DNA of 64,000 nt from JAGOTP01 sp964567995 (GCA_964567995.1 CAZMOB010000002.1:62001-126000); one strand, 5' to 3'. Positions 52,739 to 61,469 are shown, numbered from the stretch's first letter. The notes: a model not told the origin generated them from the sequence alone. Program-made: numbers and translations.

Positions 52739-53473
52739 TTACTCTTTTTTCTCGGGTGGAATGCCAGACGAGCGTGCTCTCCAGCCTTTGGCTTCGAGTC
52801 CGGCTTCAGCGGCGGCCACTTGAGCTTCTTGTTTTGATGTACCACGACCGATCGCGATCAGCTCATGGCCGATAAAGACCCCAACGGTGAACTCTTTTTG
52901 GTGATCTGGCCCCTTCTCTTCGAGAACTTTGTAGGTGGGCGTGTTCCCGAGTAATTCCTGGGCCGTTTCTTGGAATTTACTCTTCGCATCCTTGTAGAGT
53001 TCAAGTGCCAAAATGGTTGGGAGATGACACAGGATTTTCCCGTGAATAAACTTAGCTGAAGCTTCCATCCCACCATCCAAATAGATCGCTCCGATGATGG
53101 CTTCAATGGCATTTGCCAAGATGTACATGCGCGCTTTGCTGTCTTTGTCGCGTGCTTCGCCTTTTGAGAGCAAAAGAAATTCTTCAAATTTCAATTCTTG
53201 TGAAATGCCAGCCAAGGTTTTCGCATTCACGAGAGCAGCTCGCCAGTTCGTGAGATCGCCTTCCGGGTTCGCGTAGGTCCGGTAGAGATGTTCGGTGACG
53301 ATCAGTTCAAGCACGGCATCACCCAAAAACTCCAACCGTTCGTTGTGGGAGTATTGGAAGTCTGTGTGTTCGTTTAAGTACGAGCGATGGGTGACTGCCT
53401 GCAGGAGGAGCGACCGGTCACGAAAGGTGTGGCCCAGGCGTTCCTCCAGCGGGACCAAGTGGGTGAGGTCCAT
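52739..53473 (-). CDS. rnc: Ribonuclease III
   Basis: 244 residues. Cleaves double-stranded RNA, including rRNA precursors. The signature NERLEFLGDAVLELIVTEHLY with the catalytic Glu/Asp, a second acidic site in NAIEAIIGAIYLDGG, and a C-terminal double-stranded RNA-binding domain (DAKSKFQETAQELL, then IGRGTSKQEAQVAAAEAGLEA) are all present. nusB lies 19 bases upstream in the same run, so the two rRNA-related genes form an operon. Confidence 0.96.
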   Translation of the reverse strand: MDLTHLVPLEERLGHTFRDRSLLLQAVTHRSYLNEHTDFQYSHNERLEFLGDAVLELIVTEHLYRTYANPEGDLTNWRAALVNAKTLAGISQELKFEEFLLLSKGEARDKDSKARMYILANAIEAIIGAIYLDGGMEASAKFIHGKILCHLPTILALELYKDAKSKFQETAQELLGNTPTYKVLEEKGPDHQKEFTVGVFIGHELIAIGRGTSKQEAQVAAAEAGLEAKGWRARSSGIPPEKKE

Positions 53474-53492
53474 AGGAGAGAGGTATGAAGTT

Positions 53493-54056
53493 TTAAGGGA
53501 GGGGAGCGGGGGGAGTCGGCAGGAATTCGTCGTCGTCGTTTAGACTGTTGAAGTTCGCGCCCGCCTCCGCTTTGACGACGACCGGATGGGAGGAAGTCTC
53601 CTCACTATCTGGTTTTGGCTGATCAGCGCCTTTGATGACGCCTTGCGCAACTTGGCTTCGATAGACGGCACCCAAGACTCCGTTCACGAAACGTCCGCTG
53701 GATTCTCCGCCAAAGGTCTTGGCGAGCTCGATCGCTTCGTTGATGGCTACCTTGCTCGGAATTTCTTCGTTATGCAAGAGCTCAAAGGTGGCGATACGCA
53801 AAATGTTGCGGTCGACGGTCGTGATTTTTTCGAGGGGCCAATCCGGGGCAAATTTGCGGATGGTTGCGTCAATTTCGGTATGATGTCCGATCACGCCTTG
53901 CACGGTGTTGATACTAAAGTCTTTTTCGTCGAGCTCAGACGCAAAATCTTCCAAATTGCGTTGAACGACTTCAACGGGATCGCGGCCACCTTTATAAAAG
54001 TCCCATTCGTACAGCGACTGGAGTGCAACGGCACGGGCAAGATGACGGTTGGACAT
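53493..54056 (-). CDS. nusB: Transcription antitermination factor NusB
   Basis: 187 residues: the all-helical NusB fold starting RHLARAVALQSLYEWDF, with ITTVDRNILRIATFELLHNEEIPSKVAINEAIELAKTFGGESSGRFVNGVLG, the most conserved part. NusB with NusE binds boxA RNA during rRNA transcription. It is longer than usual because of a C-terminal extension of about 40 residues, acidic and Pro-rich, probably disordered. Upstream of rnc. Confidence 0.94.
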   Translation of the reverse strand: MSNRHLARAVALQSLYEWDFYKGGRDPVEVVQRNLEDFASELDEKDFSINTVQGVIGHHTEIDATIRKFAPDWPLEKITTVDRNILRIATFELLHNEEIPSKVAINEAIELAKTFGGESSGRFVNGVLGAVYRSQVAQGVIKGADQPKPDSEETSSHPVVVKAEAGANFNSLNDDDEFLPTPPAPLP

Positions 54057-54142
54057 ACGTAAAGAAGGTACAGGACAGGAATGTCTGAAAAGAAAAGAGC
54101 AAAAGAACGAACCCGACTTACCTAGTATACCACACCTTGTTC

Positions 54143-54445
54143 TTAGGCGTGGGAGTGACCTTCTGGACCGTGGTTGTGACCGGTATGATCTTCGTGATCT
54201 TGATCGTTAGTCGCTGCTTTTTGATCGGCTTTCATGCGGGTTTTGTCCAGCATTTTCTGCAATTTACGTTCGCGACCTTTCACGTGAATCGTGATGCCGT
54301 TGTATTCGGTGGCATTTGGAGCAACACGATGACCGATGCTCGCGATGCCAGTCTTACCGATGACGATATTTGGCTTAACCAACGCGAAATGGGAGGCACG
54401 GCGGCGCTTGTGGGAGGAGGTACGGCGGTGGCCAGGAAGACTCAT
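54143..54445 (-). CDS. rpmF: Ribosomal protein bL32 without zinc cysteines, with His-rich tail
   Basis: 100 residues from the ATG at 54445 (MSLPGHRRTSSHKRRRASH). The basic N-terminus typical of bL32 is clear, followed by HFALVKPNIVIGKTGIASIGHRVAP where zinc-type bL32 has two CxxC pairs; here there are no cysteines at all. The last 40 residues form a charged tail ending in a His-rich stretch (HEDHTGHNHGPEGHSHA). An upstream in-frame ATG at 54490 would add a non-conserved segment. The tail might bind metal, which would be ironic in a zinc-free paralog, but this is speculation. Confidence 0.8.
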   Translation of the reverse strand: MSLPGHRRTSSHKRRRASHFALVKPNIVIGKTGIASIGHRVAPNATEYNGITIHVKGRERKLQKMLDKTRMKADQKAATNDQDHEDHTGHNHGPEGHSHA

Positions 54446-54503
54446 AGGAAGTAGGGCAAAATGGAAATTGAGATGGCCGCAGCCTATCAAGAAGGCCCTG
54501 AAT

Positions 54504-54533
54504 TTGCAAGTTTTGGCTAAGGTCTGGTATAAC
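54504..54533 (+). promoter_or_regulatory. Promoter of ndk with near-leaderless start
   Basis: TTGCAA (54504-54509), 18 bases, TATAAC (54528-54533). The predicted start is at about 54540; the ATG is at 54541. Confidence 0.6.
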
Positions 54534-54540
54534 CGGACGC

Positions 54541-55131
54541 ATGGAACAGACTCTCGTCCTCATCAAACCCGATGGTGTCCAGCGCGGACTCGTCGGTCGC
54601 ATTCTCAGCCGGTTGGAAGATGTCGGTCTCAAGATCGTGGCCATGAAAATGGTTCATCCTGTTCGAGAGGACGTCGATAAGCACTATGCACTCACCGAAG
54701 AGTGGATGCGCAGTGTCTATGAAAAGGCTAAAGCCAAATATGAAGCGAACGGCCAGCCCTTCAATTACCCCGATCACATTGCCTACGGCACAGCGATCAA
54801 AAACGGTCTTGTCGACTTTTTGATCTCGGCTCCGATTGTCGCGATGGTGTTGGAAGGGGAGAAGGCAGTGTCATTGGTGCGTAAGATTGTAGGGGCGACC
54901 GAACCAGCGTCCGCCTTGCCAGGCACGATTCGCGGCGATTACTCGCATGATACGTATGCGCTTTCGAACGAACACAATCGTCCGCTCCGCAACTTGATTC
55001 ATGCTTCTGGCAACCCAGACGAATCAGCTTACGAAATTCCGCTCTGGTTCAGTGATGTGGAGCTCCACAAGTACGAACACGTCAACGATCGCGTACAGTA
55101 CGATCCAAAGTGGTTCCTCGCTCAAGAATAA
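54541..55131 (+). CDS. ndk: Nucleoside diphosphate kinase, extended form
   Basis: 196 residues. Moves phosphate between nucleoside di- and triphosphates through catalytic His154 (NLIHASGNPDESAYEI). The start EQTLVLIKPDGVQRGLVGRILSRLEDVGLK is canonical. Compared with the common enzyme of about 140-150 residues there is an insertion around residues 60-82 (YEKAKAKYEANGQPFNYP) and a C-terminal extension (ELHKYEHVNDRVQYDPKWF). Such lengthened enzymes occur in archaea and CPR bacteria. A strong terminator follows. Confidence 0.95.
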   Translation: MEQTLVLIKPDGVQRGLVGRILSRLEDVGLKIVAMKMVHPVREDVDKHYALTEEWMRSVYEKAKAKYEANGQPFNYPDHIAYGTAIKNGLVDFLISAPIVAMVLEGEKAVSLVRKIVGATEPASALPGTIRGDYSHDTYALSNEHNRPLRNLIHASGNPDESAYEIPLWFSDVELHKYEHVNDRVQYDPKWFLAQE

Positions 55132-55150
55132 GAAAACGCTCACCGTGAGC

Positions 55151-55185
55151 ACGAACCCCGCACGGAGGTGCGGGGTTCGTTTTTC
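55151..55185 (+). terminator. Intrinsic terminator after ndk
   Basis: ACGAACCCCGCAC (55151-55163) pairs perfectly with GTGCGGGGTTCGT (55168-55180), loop GGAG, then TTTTT. Confidence 0.92.
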
Positions 55186-55232
55186 TTCATTCGACATGCT
55201 AGTATCTGAGAGAATGGTTGATTGTTCTTTCC

Positions 55233-56480
55233 ATGTTTGATCGCGTCCGACATTTCTTCAAGATTTTAGGTCCCGGACTTGTCACCGGGGCCTCTGATGA
55301 TGATCCAGCGGGTGTCGCAACGTACTCGCAGGGCGGAGCGCAGTTTGGATTCGCGCCTTTGTGGCTCACCTTTTGGACCTTGCCGCTCTTGATTGTGATT
55401 CAAGAGATTTGTGGACGCGTGGCGATCGTGACGCGAAAGGGATTGATACAAAATTTACGGACACTCGTACCGAAGCCAGTTCTTTGGCTTTTGATTGGTT
55501 TGTTAGCGCTCGCAAATGGCATTAATGCGGGAGCAGATCTAGGAATGATGGCCGCTTCGGCAAAGCTTGTGGTTCCTCAGATGCCGATGTATGCCTGGCT
55601 AATCATCATCACAGCGCTGACGCTCGGTATGCAGATTTTTTTGACCTACCGCACCTATGCCAAGTATTTAAAATGGCTCACCCTATCATTGTTTGCCTAT
55701 ATTTTGGTGGCGTTTATCGTGCGGATTCCTTGGTCGGCGGCTTTTCGGATGACGTTTATCCCATCCGCACTTCCAAGCCGCGATTTCATCCTGTTCATCA
55801 TCGCTTTTTTGGGGACGACGATCTCTCCGTATCTGTATTTCTGGCAGGCCAATCAAGAAAATGAGGAACGAAAAGCGCTTGTCACTCGCGCATTACCCTT
55901 GTCGCGACGCTTACGTGACATGTTCTGGGATGTGTTTTCTGGAATGACATTTTCCAACACAGTTGCCTGGTTCATCCTTGTGACAGGAGCGGCCGTGCTG
56001 GGAACAAATCAAGGACAGGCGATCGAGACGGCGGATCAGGCGGCACGGTTGTTGGAGCCGCTGGCCGGTCCATTTGCTGCGTATGTCTTTGCCTTAGGAA
56101 CACTTGCGACCGGGTTGCTCGCTGTTCCTGTTCTTACGAGTGTCGTTGCCTATGCGGTGTGCGAAGCTTTGGGTCGAACGGAAGGACTCTCAAAAACCTG
56201 GCGAGAAGCGAAGCTCTTTTATGGAATCATTGTTCTTTTGACGTTGCTGGGTATTTTGATCAATCTTTTGCCGTATAGTCCTGTCCGACTGTTAATACTT
56301 TCGGCAATCGGAAACGCTGTTGTTGCACCTCCATTACTGGCTGCTATTGTCTGGTTGGGGAATGCACCGATTATGCGTCAGTATAAAAATGGACCCTGGT
56401 CGAATGCCCTGGGAGGTCTTACGGTCACGATCATGACGGTCGCTTCGTTCGTCGGATTATACCTTCTGTTTGTGCAGTAA
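55233..56480 (+). CDS. NRAMP-like metal ion transporter, non-canonical TM1 motif
   Basis: 415 residues from the ATG at 55233 (a TTG at 55218 would add five). Polytopic membrane protein with NRAMP layout: GPGLVTGASDDDPAGVATYSQ in the first helix, LPLLIVIQEICGRVAIVT, NGINAGADLGMMAA, and GTTISPYLYFWQANQENEE in the sixth helix. Classic Mn/Fe NRAMPs have DPGN in helix 1 and a metal-binding Met in helix 6. Here DPAG and SPYLYF are found instead, so the substrate may differ; Mg and other relatives are known for such variants. Confidence 0.8.
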   Translation: MFDRVRHFFKILGPGLVTGASDDDPAGVATYSQGGAQFGFAPLWLTFWTLPLLIVIQEICGRVAIVTRKGLIQNLRTLVPKPVLWLLIGLLALANGINAGADLGMMAASAKLVVPQMPMYAWLIIITALTLGMQIFLTYRTYAKYLKWLTLSLFAYILVAFIVRIPWSAAFRMTFIPSALPSRDFILFIIAFLGTTISPYLYFWQANQENEERKALVTRALPLSRRLRDMFWDVFSGMTFSNTVAWFILVTGAAVLGTNQGQAIETADQAARLLEPLAGPFAAYVFALGTLATGLLAVPVLTSVVAYAVCEALGRTEGLSKTWREAKLFYGIIVLLTLLGILINLLPYSPVRLLILSAIGNAVVAPPLLAAIVWLGNAPIMRQYKNGPWSNALGGLTVTIMTVASFVGLYLLFVQ

Positions 56481-56520
56481 AATGGCCTCTAGCTCTGTGG
56501 CTAGATCTATGGCATGCTAA

Positions 56521-56724
56521 AAAAGACCGGTAGTGAGGTTTCGGGCTAAAACTCGGTTTTGGGATTCGAATGGTGGATGGCACTGTGGGTGCCGCACATG
56601 GATAATCCCGCGCAGCGATATCACTTTCCGTCTGACGCATGTACTGGTCTTCTCTGGTACAGCCGTGAGATGGACGGCGTGGCTCACCTGACAGAGCTAA
56701 AACCGATTCCTCACGCCGGTCTTT
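56521..56724 (+). ncRNA. Candidate structured RNA of about 204 nt
   Basis: In the 328-base gap before tRNA-Phe. The closing stem is AAAGACCGG (56522-56530) with CCGGTCTTT (56716-56724), continued by GTGAGG/CCTCAC (56533-56538/56709-56714). Inside are CGGTTTT/AAAACCG (56554-56560/56699-56705), GGGATT/AATCCC (56561-56566/56604-56609) enclosing a GGCAC/GTGCC hairpin, CCGTC/GACGG enclosing GTAC/GTAC, and a GCTC/GAGC hairpin. This multibranched nesting is strong for a chance sequence. It lacks the diagnostic sequences of tmRNA, RNase P and small SRP RNA, and the class is unknown. The flanks (56481-56520 and 56725-56808) hold no gene. Confidence 0.55.
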
Positions 56725-56808
56725 AAATTTCCCAAAGCGGTCCGAGCTCACCGTGCTTGAAGACTTATGGGTGATCTGGTACCTTCTCTGCGTCCTAAAA
56801 GACCATTC

Positions 56809-56883
56809 GCCGGGGTAGCTCAGTGGTAGAGCGAAGGCCTGAAGAGCCTTGCGTCGTCGGTTCGATCCCGACTCCCGGCACCA
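56809..56883 (+). tRNA. tRNA-Phe(GAA)
   Basis: GCCGGGG acceptor with TCCCGGC, D-arm TAGCTCAGTGGTAGAGC, anticodon stem AAGGC/GCCTT around CTGAAGA (anticodon GAA), T-arm GTCGG-TTCGATC-CCGAC, and an encoded CCA. Confidence 0.95.
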
Positions 56884-56924
56884 TCAAAAGAGACCTCATT
56901 CAGGTCTCTTTTGTGTTATGGTCA

Positions 56925-57254
56925 ATGAACGATGACCTTCTCTCTATGACCGCCGAAGCTCTTATTCGCTTAGCTGAGTTGGATGAATCGGTTTGTCATG
57001 TCATTGATCTGCATGATTCATCCTTGCAGCTTGATCCGACTAGACACATTGCACAGGCGATAATTGATGCACGAAAAATGGGAAAAGAGGTAGTTAAAAT
57101 CATTCACGGACGGGGAGCGGGTATTTTGCAGGATAGAGTGCGGCGCTTTTTAGAACAGGAACGACGAAAGGGGAAAATTGGGTATTTTCGGCCGTCGGAT
57201 CGGTTGGATGAGCTGGGAGCGGTGATGTATATCGTTACGGGTACAGCGGAATAA
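56925..57254 (+). CDS. Smr-domain protein
   Basis: 109 residues from the ATG at 56925; an open frame starting at 56823 lies inside tRNA-Phe and is rejected. The small MutS-related (Smr) domain is clear: VIDLHDSSLQLDPTRHIAQAIIDARKMGKEVVKIIHGRGAG followed by LQDRVRRFLEQERR. Stand-alone Smr proteins are nicking or RNA-cleaving endonucleases in some bacteria, and a role in ribosome rescue (SmrB) is known. The LDLHG-type motif here is IDLHD, and the HGxGxG loop is HGRGAG. Confidence 0.82.
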   Translation: MNDDLLSMTAEALIRLAELDESVCHVIDLHDSSLQLDPTRHIAQAIIDARKMGKEVVKIIHGRGAGILQDRVRRFLEQERRKGKIGYFRPSDRLDELGAVMYIVTGTAE

Positions 57255-57283
57255 AGCGCTTTTATGAAAAAACCTTTGTTTAC

Positions 57284-57312
57284 TTGACTTTTTTAGATTT
57301 TTTTACCATAAT
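57284..57312 (+). promoter_or_regulatory. Strong promoter of the GC-rich 57389 gene
   Basis: TTGACT (57284-57289), 17 bases, CATAAT (57307-57312), in very AT-rich DNA. A leader of about 70 bases follows. Confidence 0.7.
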
Positions 57313-57388
57313 ATATGGTTCTTTGCCGTTCTTTTCAGAATAGGAACGGCTCCTCCGTTCATCCACCCACACGTCTAAGAGGTAAGCG

Positions 57389-58609
57389 TTGAAAACGATA
57401 AAATTGTCTGATATCGATCTCCTCACGCAGGCCCGGGCTGCCCGCCGCGGTTCGTCGGGCACCCGGAGCGAGAAGCAGATCGCGCTCGCGCGCGAGCTGC
57501 TCAACCGCCCACACCTGATCCTGGGCGAGCTCATCGCCCAGGGGACCGATGAGGTCCGCAATCACGATCCGTTTCTTCGGAGGATCTTTCCGTGTCTCAC
57601 CAAGACGGAGGTCGTTCGGGTGATCGACGAGATGGCGAGGAAGGAGTGGCTCCGGTTGATCCGGGGCCGGTCGTCCGTCTACATTCTCCTCCGCGATCTC
57701 GAAGCGGCCCGCTGCCAGGTGGAGAAGGAGCGTGGAGCACGTCCCACCTGTCAGCGCTCTGATCCGCCCCCGGCGCTCCCCGGTTCGGGGACGCTCGACC
57801 CCAACTTCAACCGTGGTCGCCTCTTCGAGGCTATTTTCGGGGGGTGGGGGAGCTCGGCCTACCTCAAACGGCAGGCTGAGAGGGGTGTCACGAACGAGAA
57901 GGTGCAGAGCTGCAAGCCTCACCTGAAGGCCCTTCGGTACCTGCATGGGCAGGGTCGGAAGACCTGGAAGATCGAGCTCGTGGTCGAGGCTCTGAAGACC
58001 ATGGTGCTCGAGGGGCACTTCACGATCGTGGAGGGGTCGATCGACGACTTCGACACGCTCGTGCTCGCTCCCCGCTGGCGACCTAGCACGCCCGAGCCGG
58101 TGTCGCCTCCGTCGCCCGCCCGAGCCCCGAAGGGTGCCGCGGCAGCGACCGCGGGTGTCCCCGTGGTCGCTTCCGTATCCCCGGTGGTGGTTCGAAGGCC
58201 GAACGAGCCCGTTCTCGCCGAGCTCACGCCGTCCGCACGCAAGGTCATCCTCGCGATGCGGGAGGCGAAGATCCCTTCGACCCGCATCTTCGACGGACCT
58301 GTGCGATTCGTCCAGAGGTTCCTCAGGGAGTCGAGTGGTAAGAACGTGTCGCGTGATCAGGCCGTGACGGTTCTGCTCGAGCTGCGAGACAAGAAGCTCA
58401 TCACGGTCGAGTGCGGGCGCGACGGCAAAACTCCGCTCTGGAATCGCGTGCGGGTCGTGTTGCCCGCGGAAATCGAGCTTCCGGTGACCCTCGCCCCCAG
58501 CGCACTCATCGCCCTGCTGCAGAGGATCTTCTCGCTCAACGAGCTCAAGCTGCTCGCAGACCTTCCGCCACCGAAGGTCGCGGTGATCCGGAGCATCCTC
58601 GGCCTCTGA
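57389..58609 (+). CDS. GC-rich hypothetical protein with winged-helix-like segments
   Basis: 406 residues from TTG 57389, preceded by AAGAGGT about 5 bases upstream. Three regions look like winged-helix modules: LTKTEVVRVIDEMARKEWLRLIRG near residue 70, YLKRQAERGVTNEKVQSCKPHLKALRYL near 160, and SRDQAVTVLLELRDKKLITVE near 325. An Ala/Pro-rich linker (PVSPPSPARAPKGAAAA) joins the second and third. No enzyme motif. A DNA- or chromatin-associated role is possible, unproven. The strong GC-richness and isolated promoter mark it as acquired. Confidence 0.65.
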   Translation: MKTIKLSDIDLLTQARAARRGSSGTRSEKQIALARELLNRPHLILGELIAQGTDEVRNHDPFLRRIFPCLTKTEVVRVIDEMARKEWLRLIRGRSSVYILLRDLEAARCQVEKERGARPTCQRSDPPPALPGSGTLDPNFNRGRLFEAIFGGWGSSAYLKRQAERGVTNEKVQSCKPHLKALRYLHGQGRKTWKIELVVEALKTMVLEGHFTIVEGSIDDFDTLVLAPRWRPSTPEPVSPPSPARAPKGAAAATAGVPVVASVSPVVVRRPNEPVLAELTPSARKVILAMREAKIPSTRIFDGPVRFVQRFLRESSGKNVSRDQAVTVLLELRDKKLITVECGRDGKTPLWNRVRVVLPAEIELPVTLAPSALIALLQRIFSLNELKLLADLPPPKVAVIRSILGL

Positions 58610-58647
58610 CCTGAGCCCACCAACCAACAAGAAGGAGAAAGGAACAC

Positions 58648-58688
58648 AACGGCGCCCCAGGGGAACTCCCCAAGGCGCCGTTAAAAAA
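58648..58688 (+). terminator. Nested hairpin after the 57389 gene
   Basis: AACGGCGCC (58648-58656) pairs with GGCGCCGTT (58674-58682); inside, GGGG pairs with CCCC around AACT. It is followed by A and not T on the + strand, so it is not a classic terminator there. It could also end the converging cfa transcript. Confidence 0.5.
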
Positions 58689-58698
58689 TACCTAGAAT

Positions 58699-59823
58699 TT
58701 AACTTACTCGTTCGTAGCCACCCCGTACCCCGTTCTTGCTGAGCACGATCTGCCACAATTGGTTGTAGCGCGCACGGAAACCCGCGGCGCAGACCAAGAG
58801 GTAGAAACGCCACATACGATGGAACCGCTCATCGTATTTCTGTGAGAGCTTGGGCCAAGCTGTCTCGACGTTTTTATACCAAGCCATCAGTGTTTTATCG
58901 TAGTCAGCACTGAAATTGTGCCAGTCTTCCATGACGAAGAGGCCTTCGATGGCTTTGCCGATTTGGGCGACAGACGGGAGCATCGAATTGGGGAAGATAT
59001 ACTTTTCAATCCAAGGATCCGTGGCGGTGACGGACTTTAAGCCACCGATCGTATGGAGAAGGAAAATGCCACCATCTTTCAAGCAACGATGTGCGACTTC
59101 GAAATAGTCTCGGTAGTTTTTATATCCAACATGCTCGAACATACCCAGCGAAATGATGTGATCGAACGATTCGTTCAGATCACGATAGTCTTGCAAACGA
59201 ATTTCGACATCGAGACCTTTGCAGCGCTCTTTGGCGAGTTCCACTTGTTCTTTTGAGACGGTCACACCGACAATCTTCGCGCCATAGCGCTCAGCGGCAA
59301 ATTTGGCGAAGCTGCCCCAACCACAGCCAATGTCGAGAATGCGTTGACCGGCCTTCAGCCCGATTTTGCGACAGACGAGATCGAGTTTTGCTTCTTGCGC
59401 TTCGTCGAGTGTCTGAGCATTTTTCCAATAGCCGCAGGTGTAGACCATGCGTTTGTCCAGCATGGCTTCGTAGAGGTCGTTGCCGAGATCGTAGTGCGCT
59501 TCCGCGATTTTGAACGCACGATTTTTGTTTTGGCGGTTTTGGATCTGTGACGTCACGATATTCAAAAGCAGACGCGGCGAGGGTCGGAGCTTGTCTTTGA
59601 TGCGATGCTGTAGGATGCGATCGATGAATTCATCCATGGCTTCGCATTCCCACCACCCGTCCATGTAGCTTTCCCCGAGACCCATCGTGCCTTCGGCAAG
59701 GACGCGGCTGTAGAACCGAGGATCGTGGACTTTTACGTCCCAGGGGCGAGTCCCGTTGATCTGAATATCGCTGCCTTCCAACAACTGCTCAATCTGCGCT
59801 TGAAAACGGTCCGCCATGGCCAT
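58699..59823 (-). CDS. cfa: Cyclopropane-fatty-acyl-phospholipid synthase
   Basis: 374 residues, full length. Adds a methylene bridge to unsaturated acyl chains of membrane lipids using SAM. The block EAHYDLGNDLYEAMLDKRMVYTCGYW, the SAM-binding ILDIGCGWGSFAKFAAERYGAKIVGVTVSKEQ, FDHIISLGMFEHVG and the C-terminal ADYDKTLMAWYKNVE are all present. The start could be at either of two Met codons four bases to two codons apart (59823 or 59817). Convergent with the GC-rich gene to its left. Confidence 0.95.
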   Translation of the reverse strand: MAMADRFQAQIEQLLEGSDIQINGTRPWDVKVHDPRFYSRVLAEGTMGLGESYMDGWWECEAMDEFIDRILQHRIKDKLRPSPRLLLNIVTSQIQNRQNKNRAFKIAEAHYDLGNDLYEAMLDKRMVYTCGYWKNAQTLDEAQEAKLDLVCRKIGLKAGQRILDIGCGWGSFAKFAAERYGAKIVGVTVSKEQVELAKERCKGLDVEIRLQDYRDLNESFDHIISLGMFEHVGYKNYRDYFEVAHRCLKDGGIFLLHTIGGLKSVTATDPWIEKYIFPNSMLPSVAQIGKAIEGLFVMEDWHNFSADYDKTLMAWYKNVETAWPKLSQKYDERFHRMWRFYLLVCAAGFRARYNQLWQIVLSKNGVRGGYERVS

Positions 59824-59951
59824 AAGAGAAGACGAATAATAGAAGATAACTGACAGAACTCTGCCACAGAGGCGGCTTTTTGCAAACTAGTCGGTTGGCT
59901 GGCGATTTCTCTTTCCAGGGGTCCATCCGTTATCATAAGAAGAGTCTATCT

Positions 59952-61469
59952 ATGAAACCATCATGTTCGCCCGTCGTCTTGGTCGTCTTGGATGGGTGGG
60001 GGATGCGTGAAGCGGCGGAGCATAATCCGATCGCCGAAGCACAGACGCCCTTTTTTGATCATCTGTGGTCCGAATATCCGCATGCGTGTTTGGATGCCAG
60101 TGGTGTCGAGGTTGGATTGCCCGAAGGACAGATGGGGAATAGTGAGATCGGACATATGGTCATCGGTTCGGGGATGGTGATTCCGACGGATCTGGTACGG
60201 ATCCAAGCAGCGCTTGATCGGGGCGAGGGGGACACGAACCCAGTGCTTCAGGGATTGTTTGCTCATGTGAAAGAGCGCAATTCTGCGTTGCATTTGGTTG
60301 GGTTGCTTGGTCCAGGCGGCGTGCATGCGCATCAGAAACATCTTATCGGAATGTTGAAAGCGGCCAAACGGGCCGGGGTGACGAAAGCCTTCATTCACGG
60401 GTTTACGGATGGTCGCGATACACCGCCAAAAAGCGCCGCTGGATTTGTGGCAGAACTGGAACGAGAGCTGAAGGAAGTTGGTTTGGGACGGATCTCGACG
60501 TTGTGTGGCCGTTTTTTCGCCATGGATCGAGATAAGAATTGGGAGCGGATTGAGCGGGCTGAGGCAGCTTTGTTTGAGCATGTTGGGTCGGTCTCGACGG
60601 ATGCACCAGTTCAAGCTCTGGAGTCTCGTTATGCTGAACAGGAGTTTGATGAGCATCTGTCGCCGCTCGTATTTCCTCAGTTGGACGGAGAAGTCTGCTC
60701 GCCGATTCGTAACGGAGACGGCATCTTCTTTTTCAATTTTCGTGCTGATCGAGCAGTGCAGTTAAGTCGACGGATCCTGGAGCGAGTAAAAGATCTCGAC
60801 GTTTCCTTCGCCACGATGACGATTTACGATGAGAATTTGGCTTGTCCAGTCGCTTTTCCTTCATTTGTCCCACCCGTTACGTTGGCGAGCGAATTATCAC
60901 GTCAAGGTTTGACGCAAGTGCATATCGCGGAAACAGAAAAATACGCCCATGCCACCTATTTCTTGAATGGCGGTCGAGCCGAGACGCATTCAGGGGAAGA
61001 CTTTATTTTGATCGAAAGTCGTAAAGTACGGACGCACGATCTGGCACCGGAAATGCGCGCGGCTGAGATTACGGATGCAGCGTTGAAGCAACTAGAACAA
61101 GGGAAGAACTTTCTTTTTCTTAACTATGCGAATGCGGATATGGTCGGACATACGGCTAATCATGCCGCGATCATCCAGGCGGTTGAGGCGCTTGATCGGG
61201 AGTTGAAGCGATTGGTGGAAACGGTCCAATCACAGGGCGGAATCGTGTTCATTACCGCCGATCATGGCAATGCGGAACAGAGTCTCGATCCCGATTCTCA
61301 TCAATCGCACACGGCGCATACGACGAACCTTGTTCCTGCGATTTTGACGAAGCAGGGGATAACCTTGCGATTTCGTGGAACGTTAGCCGACGTGGCACCA
61401 ACGATTTTGGGATTATTTGGATTACCTGTTCCGCCTGAGATGACGGGAAGAAGCTTGTTTGATCAATAG
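59952..61469 (+). CDS. gpmI: 2,3-bisphosphoglycerate-independent phosphoglycerate mutase
   Basis: 505 residues from the ATG at 59952, with TATCAT (59931-59936) as -10 and a leader of about 10 bases. Glycolytic interconversion of 3- and 2-phosphoglycerate with two Mn ions. The phosphorylated Ser64 is in PEGQMGNSEIGHMV; HGFTDGRDTPPKSAAGF, FFNFRADRAVQLSR, DMVGHTANH and TADHGNAEQ complete the active site. Length is normal for the family. The divergent cfa gene has its start 129 bases away. Confidence 0.97.
   Translation: MKPSCSPVVLVVLDGWGMREAAEHNPIAEAQTPFFDHLWSEYPHACLDASGVEVGLPEGQMGNSEIGHMVIGSGMVIPTDLVRIQAALDRGEGDTNPVLQGLFAHVKERNSALHLVGLLGPGGVHAHQKHLIGMLKAAKRAGVTKAFIHGFTDGRDTPPKSAAGFVAELERELKEVGLGRISTLCGRFFAMDRDKNWERIERAEAALFEHVGSVSTDAPVQALESRYAEQEFDEHLSPLVFPQLDGEVCSPIRNGDGIFFFNFRADRAVQLSRRILERVKDLDVSFATMTIYDENLACPVAFPSFVPPVTLASELSRQGLTQVHIAETEKYAHATYFLNGGRAETHSGEDFILIESRKVRTHDLAPEMRAAEITDAALKQLEQGKNFLFLNYANADMVGHTANHAAIIQAVEALDRELKRLVETVQSQGGIVFITADHGNAEQSLDPDSHQSHTAHTTNLVPAILTKQGITLRFRGTLADVAPTILGLFGLPVPPEMTGRSLFDQ

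Noticed and set aside
56521..56724. tmRNA, RNase P RNA or 4.5S RNA
   Set aside because: No tRNA-like end, no GAGGAAAGTC/ACAGAA blocks and no SRP tetraloop region.
56431..56751. 106-codon frame on the - strand downstream of the NRAMP-like gene
   Set aside because: It covers the stems of the candidate RNA and overlaps the NRAMP end; no protein-like features.
57359..58813. Open frame of 484 codons on the - strand opposite the wHTH-like gene
   Set aside because: Shadow; it overlaps the cfa 3' end and its composition reads like antisense translation.
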